Source: Cryptomeria japonica (taxonomy: Eukaryota > Streptophyta > Pinopsida > Cupressales > Cupressaceae). From it: 64,000 nt of DNA. Each line of letters starts with the position of its first letter. Position 1 is the first letter of the stretch. The position numbers and the translations under genes were made by a program. Positions 58,000 to 64,000 of the stretch are shown one piece after another. The notes under the pieces are model-generated. The model saw only the letters and a program-made list of their open reading frames with translations. It was not told the DNA's origin and made no database searches. The stretch spans positions 337,315,502 through 337,379,501 of the forward strand of contig NC_081414.1 in assembly GCF_030272615.1 (NCBI RefSeq). Direction: 5' to 3'.

Positions 58000-60900
58000 T
58001 CATTTGTATTGAACATTTGTTTTACAATATGAATACATTTGTGAGTGTATTTATCAATTAATTAGAATTAGAATATTTTAGATATAAATTAAATAATAAA
58101 TATTGTAAAATAAACATTTAGATAAACAGTACAAATATGATATGAATATCTCCACTCTAAAATTTTATTCTTGATTTGCTTTTGAGATTTCTAACTTTGA
58201 CTTGACTACATGACATATAATGCACTCTTAATTTTTATCTTCAAACCTTTCACTTGACTTGCACTCCAAAACTCTAATTTGACTTGACTAGCATGCCAAA
58301 ACTCTAATTTTGACTTGACTACATAGCATATGGTATTTGACAGGAAACAATATATTTGACAGGAAACTTGTGCTACATTAGTTTGTATTTAAATGAACAC
58401 TCTATACTAACCTACCAATTAGTAGCAATTTCATAATGGTATCAATTCCTATTATATCAGTTTCGAAGATGATTAATAATCAACTAATACTATTTAGGCT
58501 CCAGGGTATTTCAATGTGCTGAGCAGTTGGCATAAAATAGGCAAATATATCTAGTATACAAATGCCACTCGTCTAAGAGAATTCAATGCAGAAAATATGT
58601 CCAGATCCCACCATACAATATCTCACTCGATTGTAAATAGCTTTTTTCCTGCAAATTAATATCTCACATGGGATGGTTTCCATTCGCGAGGATCATTAAA
58701 AAAAATAAACAAATGATCAGAAAATTTTGATTTAGAATATGACTTTAAGACTCTTATAAATTAAGAGAGAGATTGCGGAGTATAACTAGAACTCTAATTC
58801 CCAACGTTCTCACTGATGTCAACTCTTCCTGTACTGTCTCAATGATGGCAACATAAGTAGTCAGCCTACGACCAGAATGCATTGAACATTTTATTTAATT
58901 CACACATCATCATCATGGTTGGTAAAGCTTGTAATCTTAGACTTTGTGTTCGTTTGAATATCTAGATACATGTGAATTATACAAGCTTAAACAAAGTCCT
59001 TTGTGGTTAATGTATCTGCTCTTTAATTTGCAAGGGAAAGTACAAAGTTGAGGGGCACCACGCCGCCCCCTACAGAGTTTTAAAAGGCTTTTGTTATTTT
59101 ACACGTTGAGATACTATTGATTGTAAAGTTAAAATCACAAACTTGCCCACTATTTAAGTTGTAATGTTTATAAAGAGGAGAATTTGAACACTGTTTCCTA
59201 TGGTTGGAAGATGAGATAAACAAAATGGGTAGCAAGATTAATTTATTTGGACGAGAGATTTTTTTAATGGTGATCCCATGGATTTAATTCATATGTTACA
59301 CGCCTTTTGATTTTCATGTGGAGCGTTTTGTCTTTGATACTTGTGATGTACAGCTTTGAGATCTTTCTCATTCTCATTTGTTTTTTAAATCTGAAGAAGT
59401 AAAACACGTCACTCAAGTTAACAGTCGCAGAGAGCATCGCTCGTGTGTAGAAATAATTACTTTCGATAAAAATATAGTTGGTAAAGCTTGGAAATAAGTT
59501 ATTTTCTCAGGACAGTATTTTAATTTTTAACTATGACATGCTATCCCCCATATAATATCAATATGCAAATCTGACTGGATGCTAAATATTAATATGCAAA
59601 TCTGATTTCTATAAAAAAAAAAATTGAGAAATATTAGTCTAACAAAGGAAGTCTGTTTTACAGCTGCGTCAGACCCCATCACTTCCACTGTTAAAAGCTA
59701 TTTTGGATTTTTTTGTTATGTTTTTAGGAAAGACTCCAAGAAAAAGCTGTACTTTACTGATAAAGTTGAAGTGTTATGTTATGAATGACAAGATGATAGT
59801 ACCTCATTCAGTAGGTCATTTCTTTGTCTCTATGGTGCGTGGTTGGTTGTCTGATTTTTTCGCTGTCTTGCTATATATGATTCTATTCTGGTTGTCTGTC
59901 AGTTTTGTTTGTGTTTTGGGTTTGATTTTTTGATAGGCATGCTGTCGTTCACCTTTCAGATGTCTCTAATAGTTGCTGTTTAACAGACATGTAAAGATTC
60001 CTGTCTATCCCACTTTAATCAATTAGAACAAAGAAAGTCTATATATCTTTATATGCAAATATTTGTATATATAATAACAGAACAAATAAATACAAAGAGA
60101 AAATATATATGTAATAAATATATATTAAGATGAGAATTTTATTATGATTTTACAAGGTGTGAGATTTAGTATGAAATGGTTTCCTTAATCATTTGATAAG
60201 GTAGTATATAAATGAGATGTAGGGGATTAATATTTATTATTTACAATGTTATCGAAGGTGACAGATGTAGAAATCATATAAATAGAAATGAAGAAATATT
60301 CAAAATTAATGAGTGAAATTATGATCTAAAAATAAAATTTTGGTAATAGAAAAATATAATAATTTTATTTAAATAAATCAATATCAAAAGACATATCTTT
60401 GTCTATTATGTGTTTGGTTTGAAATGAAAATTAAATGATATAATGAAAAAAATATATTTTGAAATGTAATTTGTTGTATTTTTAAAAGAACTCATTGACA
60501 AATAATAGATTGTTTCTATTTAAGATATAAAATGAATTACTTATTATTTAAAAATCTATTTTACAGAATCATGGATGTGACATTTGATATTCAATTATTC
60601 AATTTTCGACAGACTAAATCTATTGTATAAAAAGAGTATGAAAAATGATTGCTTATGATAAAGCAGAGTATATTTTATAAAATTAACATAGATAATCATT
60701 TGTATTTAAAAAATTATTAAGAGAAATAGCTCCCCTCTAGTTGATACGTTCATATTTTTATGGAATAATAATAATAATTTCAACTAGAAATATATATATA
60801 TTTTATATTGAATATAGAGAAAAAATCAAGAGTACATATCCTAGAATATCACTGACTAAACAGCCTCAAAAAATCATGCTAGCATATTGGACTGTTTGTA

Positions 60901-61084
60901 TGTTGATCCTACTGGATTCCTAACTAAGAAGGACTGACTAATAATATATATCTGACTAGATACATAATTGTGCACAATATGTAAAATGACTGTCTATTTA
61001 CATCCATGCAACCCATGCTAGGGGGGCTTCCATCCAGACCAACCTTTGATCATCTCTCATCCTAGCTAAGTATATCATCTACTG
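58000..61084. other. Gene-free stretch
   Basis: About 3 kb, AT-rich, with small direct repeats near 58220-58370 (CTTGACT, ACTCTAATTTTGACTTG, TTTGACAGGAAAC). A less AT-rich patch at about 58790-59950 has no recognisable coding content. Confidence 0.5.
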
Positions 61085-62312
61085 ACGAATCGAGCTCTAT
61101 TGCCCTTGATTTCCTCCAAAAGGGAGTCCAAGCCACTGACAAAATGAGTACCCTCAGCATTTAATCTATGCCATGTGTATTTGTGACAGAGCTCATGAAC
61201 GAAGATCCTAGTGTGCTCGTCATTGAAAACCCTTCATAATTTCTCCTTATTCAACTTGATCACTAAATCCACCTGTGAGGAGACAAAGTAGTGTGTGAGT
61301 CTATGACAAGACTCAGTAAGGACCCTCTCTTTACTTTCAAACCTTTCTTCATTTTTTATTTTCCATATATATCAAAGAATTTCGCAAGATAACAAATTCC
61401 AAAATAAATTGATGTCTTTTTAAATGCCTTTAATATAGCTAGTAACAATATCAAGAGGGCTCCGTTTATCTTTATCAAAATGATATCAAGAGGGCTGACA
61501 TGCAATGGAAATGAAAACCCAAACATTAACCATATTTCCTTAGCAATGATACAATCAAAGAATATATGTCTAGCAGTTTCATTGACTTTACATATGGTAC
61601 AAATAACATCTCTATTATGATCACATTTGATAGGAAGCTTATCAATCATTAGCAGCCATCTAAATGTCTTCTTTTTGGGAGCCAACAGGTTGCTCCAAAA
61701 CATTTTAAACAACTTACCCCATTGCATGGGTGTTAAGTCAGAATACCATTAAGAATTAATGTGCTTAAGAATGCTATCATTGTGCATAAGACAGTTATAA
61801 ACAGAAATGGATTTCAACTTACATGGCTTAGTGTCGTCAAACAAAGAGGAGTCTATAAACCTATTAATAGTAGTTACACATCTTTTGGGAAGTTGTAAAG
61901 AAACACATGTGTTATACATGATGTTATAAGTTCTCTTATTGGATGCAGGGAGGTGATACTTACCAAAGAGGTCATCCCATGAGATGAGATCATTATTCAA
62001 AAAGATATCCTTGAAATAGAAAATGCCTCTGTTAGCCTAACTTCTAGCCGAACAACCTTGAGTAAGGGCTAGGGGTTTTCCATTGTGGAATAAATTCCAC
62101 CAAATTGACCTTTCCCCGCATATGAGATCATCCCTACTGGTCCAATTGTTAGCTATATTGTGCCTAATGCTCTCCCATGCCCTCCAAATTGACTTGAACA
62201 CCGATGAGCCCGCAGTAGAGGGAGGGAAACTTCTAGCTAAAAGGTCACTAAGAGGAAGGGATTTCCAGGATTTAGCAGTTCTGGGAACACCCAACTTGAT
62301 ATTATTCCTAAT
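61085..62312 (-). pseudogene. LINE ORF2 C-terminal relic (zf-RVT domain and tail)
   Basis: Minus strand, right to left: SIWRAWESIRHNI and SIWWNLFHNGKPL (about 62200-62070); SWDDLFGKYHLPASNKRTYN (about 61980); then the reverse-transcriptase zinc-binding domain KTFRWLLMIDKLPIKCD, CTICKVNETARHIFFDC and AKEIWLMFG (about 61670-61530); then a tail RIFVHELCHKYTWHRLN and SGLDSLLEEIKGNRARF (about 61210-61100), ending at a TGA near 61088. At least two frameshifts and several stops. The right end is cut by the LTR of Copia 3. Confidence 0.82.
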
Positions 62313-62763
62313 TGTGAGATTTTGCCAAGATCAACGGCACAATGAAAAGTATAAAAATAGAGACAAAAGAATGACAAGAACAAACTATATTCTCATCAAT
62401 ATGAAAATGATTAACTGGATTCACCAATACAATGAATATAGGCCTTCTTATATAGGTAAGGCCATATGGATGTACGAGCACACAATCATGACATGTGGCT
62501 CAGTGAGAAACAAGGGTAGGTAAGAAATACTAGGAGTAAGTAGGAGAAATAATATAATATTCTACAAGAGGTGGATGACCCACCGAATGTGGAGTGTAAC
62601 AACAAAACAAGACCACAAAAGGTGGAATTTCTCCTACAAGCTCTATCCCTATGTGCACACTTCCCTAAGTGTCTCAAATCCAAACTACAAAGAAATGCAT
62701 TATCCTAAGTTAACTTAAATAAAGTGTAATAATATCCATAATGAATATTTATTTACACCAACA
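62313..62763 (-). repeat. 3' LTR of Copia 3 (minus orientation)
   Basis: 451 bp. Minus-strand start TGTTGGTGTAAATAAATATT, end AAAATCTCACA. The polypurine tract (TTAAGGGGGG on the minus strand, 62773-62764) abuts it. Confidence 0.92.
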
Positions 62764-63039
62764 CCCCCCTTAAGTGCAACTTAGGGGAATGAAGACTCAA
62801 GTCAACAATGCAAGATGGGTCCTGGTTACTAGGTCATGATCGGTACCCATGTACAATATGCAAATGCAAGCAACACCATGCAATGCAATCTCTCACAAAT
62901 GGAGAAAAGGAGAAAACCCAGTGGGAAAAAACTCCCCCCCCAAAAGAGAGATGAAAGTACAAATGACTCTCAAAGAAGAAGGACAAAACCTCAAAGAGGA
63001 AAAAGTCCCCCCCATAAGAGAGGAAGGAGAAGTCAGCTA

Positions 63040-64000
63040 ACCCCCCCTAATGACACATCCTGCACCCCCAAGAGAGCTCGCAACTGCTAGAACTTACTCT
63101 CAGTGAAAGGTTTGGTGAATATGTCTACAACCTGCTCCGCTGTAGGACAATATTGCAAATCAATGACCTGCTCCTAAATCAACTCTCGGATATAGTGCAT
63201 ATGGATCTCGATGTGTTTGCTCTGTTGATGTTGGACCGGGTTCTTCGAGATAACAATAGCACTCTGATTGTCGCAATGTAGAACTGTCAGTCATGGAGTG
63301 GTGAACCCAAACTCTGTGAGAATCTGCTGAAGCCAAATGGTCTCAGTCGCTGCATTAATAGTGCCTCAATACTCATCCTCAATCGAAGAAAGAGCAATAG
63401 CATGTTGCTTCTTGCTCTGCCAACAAATGGGGTCTGAACCAAGGTGAAAACTGTAACCAAAAGTAGACTTACGATCATCAAGATCGCCAACCCAATTAGA
63501 GTTTGTGTAACCAACCAAGCGAAGTCCTGTGCCTGCTGCATAGTGAATCCCATAGTGATGTGTACCCTAGATGTAATGAAGGATGCATTTGGCGGCTTTC
63601 CAATGAAGCTCATGTGGTTCCTACATGAAGCGGGAAACCATGCCAACTACAAATGAAATATCAGGGCGTGTATGGATCAAGTAGATGAGACTACCCACCA
63701 TCTAACGATACAAAGTGGAATCAACTGGTGGAGAAGAACACTGAGCCTCAAGCTTGACTCTGGAAAGAAAGGGAGTCGGTGCAAGCTTACAATTAGCCAT
63801 ATGAAAGCGTGCAAGTAGATCAAGAGCATACTTGGGCTGCGATAGTGTAATCCTAGAAGGTGACTATGAAATCTCTATCTTGAGAAAGTAGTGCAAAAGA
63901 CCCAAGTCAATCATAGAAAATCTATCATGCAAAGCAGATTTGACCCTGCTAATGATGGATGTGGTACTCCCTGTAATGATCAAATCATCAACATAGAGCA
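63040..64000 (-). pseudogene. Copia 3 pol C-terminal part (reverse transcriptase active site to RNase H)
   Basis: A single minus-strand frame can be followed from the window edge to about 63060 without any indel: YVDDLIITG active site (about 63990), RPDISFVVGMVSRF, NSNWVGDLDDRKSTFGYSFH, CWQSKKQHAIALSS, LHCDNQSAIVISKNP, VVDIFTKPFTESKF. It is interrupted by eight stops in that same frame: TAG at 63866, 63704, 63623, 63569, 63176 and 63089 and TGA at 63368 and 63293 (first base, minus strand). Both enzymes are therefore dead although the alignment is otherwise complete. Confidence 0.9.

Larger units (their letters stand above)
62313..64000 (-). mobile_element. Copia retrotransposon 3, 3' part, running off the window
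   Basis: 3' LTR (62313-62763), polypurine tract and the reverse transcriptase/RNase H end of pol, all on the minus strand. The rest lies beyond base 64000. It is inserted in LINE ORF2; the candidate target copy on this side is CTAAT (62308-62312). It is the same LTR family as the solo LTR at 20609-21088. Confidence 0.9.

Noticed and set aside
57644-58061. Several 60-120-codon Tyr/Ile/His-rich frames on both strands
   Set aside because: They are direct translations of a TG/TA/CA microsatellite region.

Overview
This window is nuclear DNA from a seed plant with a large, repeat-rich genome. I think a gymnosperm, probably a conifer, is most likely. The grounds are long AT-rich gene-free stretches, LTR retrotransposons nested inside one another, decayed LINEs with DUF4283/zinc-knuckle ORF1s, plant-type Copia and Gypsy proteins, and only two intact-looking host genes. 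The species call is inference; no marker in the window fixes it. All family assignments come from reading motifs, not from searches.

Host genes. A single-exon cytochrome P450 of CYP94 type lies at 5090-6670 (+). A pentatricopeptide-repeat (PPR) relic sits just upstream (about 3950-4765, -) and a broken copy of the P450's own 3' end just downstream (7140-7266). A 2-oxoglutarate/Fe(II) dioxygenase of AOP-like type lies at 27129-28195 (+), with one 89-bp intron and a TATA box. The two genes are about 20 kb apart, separated by transposons. Nothing in the sequence shows they act in one pathway.

Mobile DNA, left to right. (1) LINE ORF1 relic at the left edge. (2) An old Gypsy-like element (LTR from 7540, gag at 18934, truncated near 20125). 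It is split by (3) a young complete element at 10347-18126 with 1213-bp LTRs, a perfect CTAAG target duplication and a long gag/protease-like ORF but no reverse transcriptase, RNase H or integrase. (4) A Copia solo LTR at 20609-21088 with perfect AACTT duplication. (5) LINE ORF1 relic (22600-23590), then the 3' end and LTR of another Gypsy-like element (23690-25364). (6) A reversed LTR at about 29560-30333 and LINE-like pieces at 30711-31513 and 31725-33530. (7) A third Gypsy-like element (LTR about 31598-34226, gag at 43757) split by Copia element 1 (35482-42600, -). (8) A LINE ORF2 relic (44160-44845, 52553-52815 and 53890-54220, -) split by Copia element 2 (44846-52552, -, perfect CACTC duplication). 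(9) A LINE ORF2 C-terminal relic (61085-62312, -) interrupted by Copia element 3 (62313 to beyond the right edge, -), which belongs to the same LTR family as the solo LTR.

The remaining stretches (1338-3900, 21094-22600, 28196-29550, 54630-57640, 58000-61080) are AT-rich, with no gene I can support. The most unusual item is the non-autonomous gag-only element at 10347-18126, together with the family of GC-rich hairpins spread over its LTR and leader.
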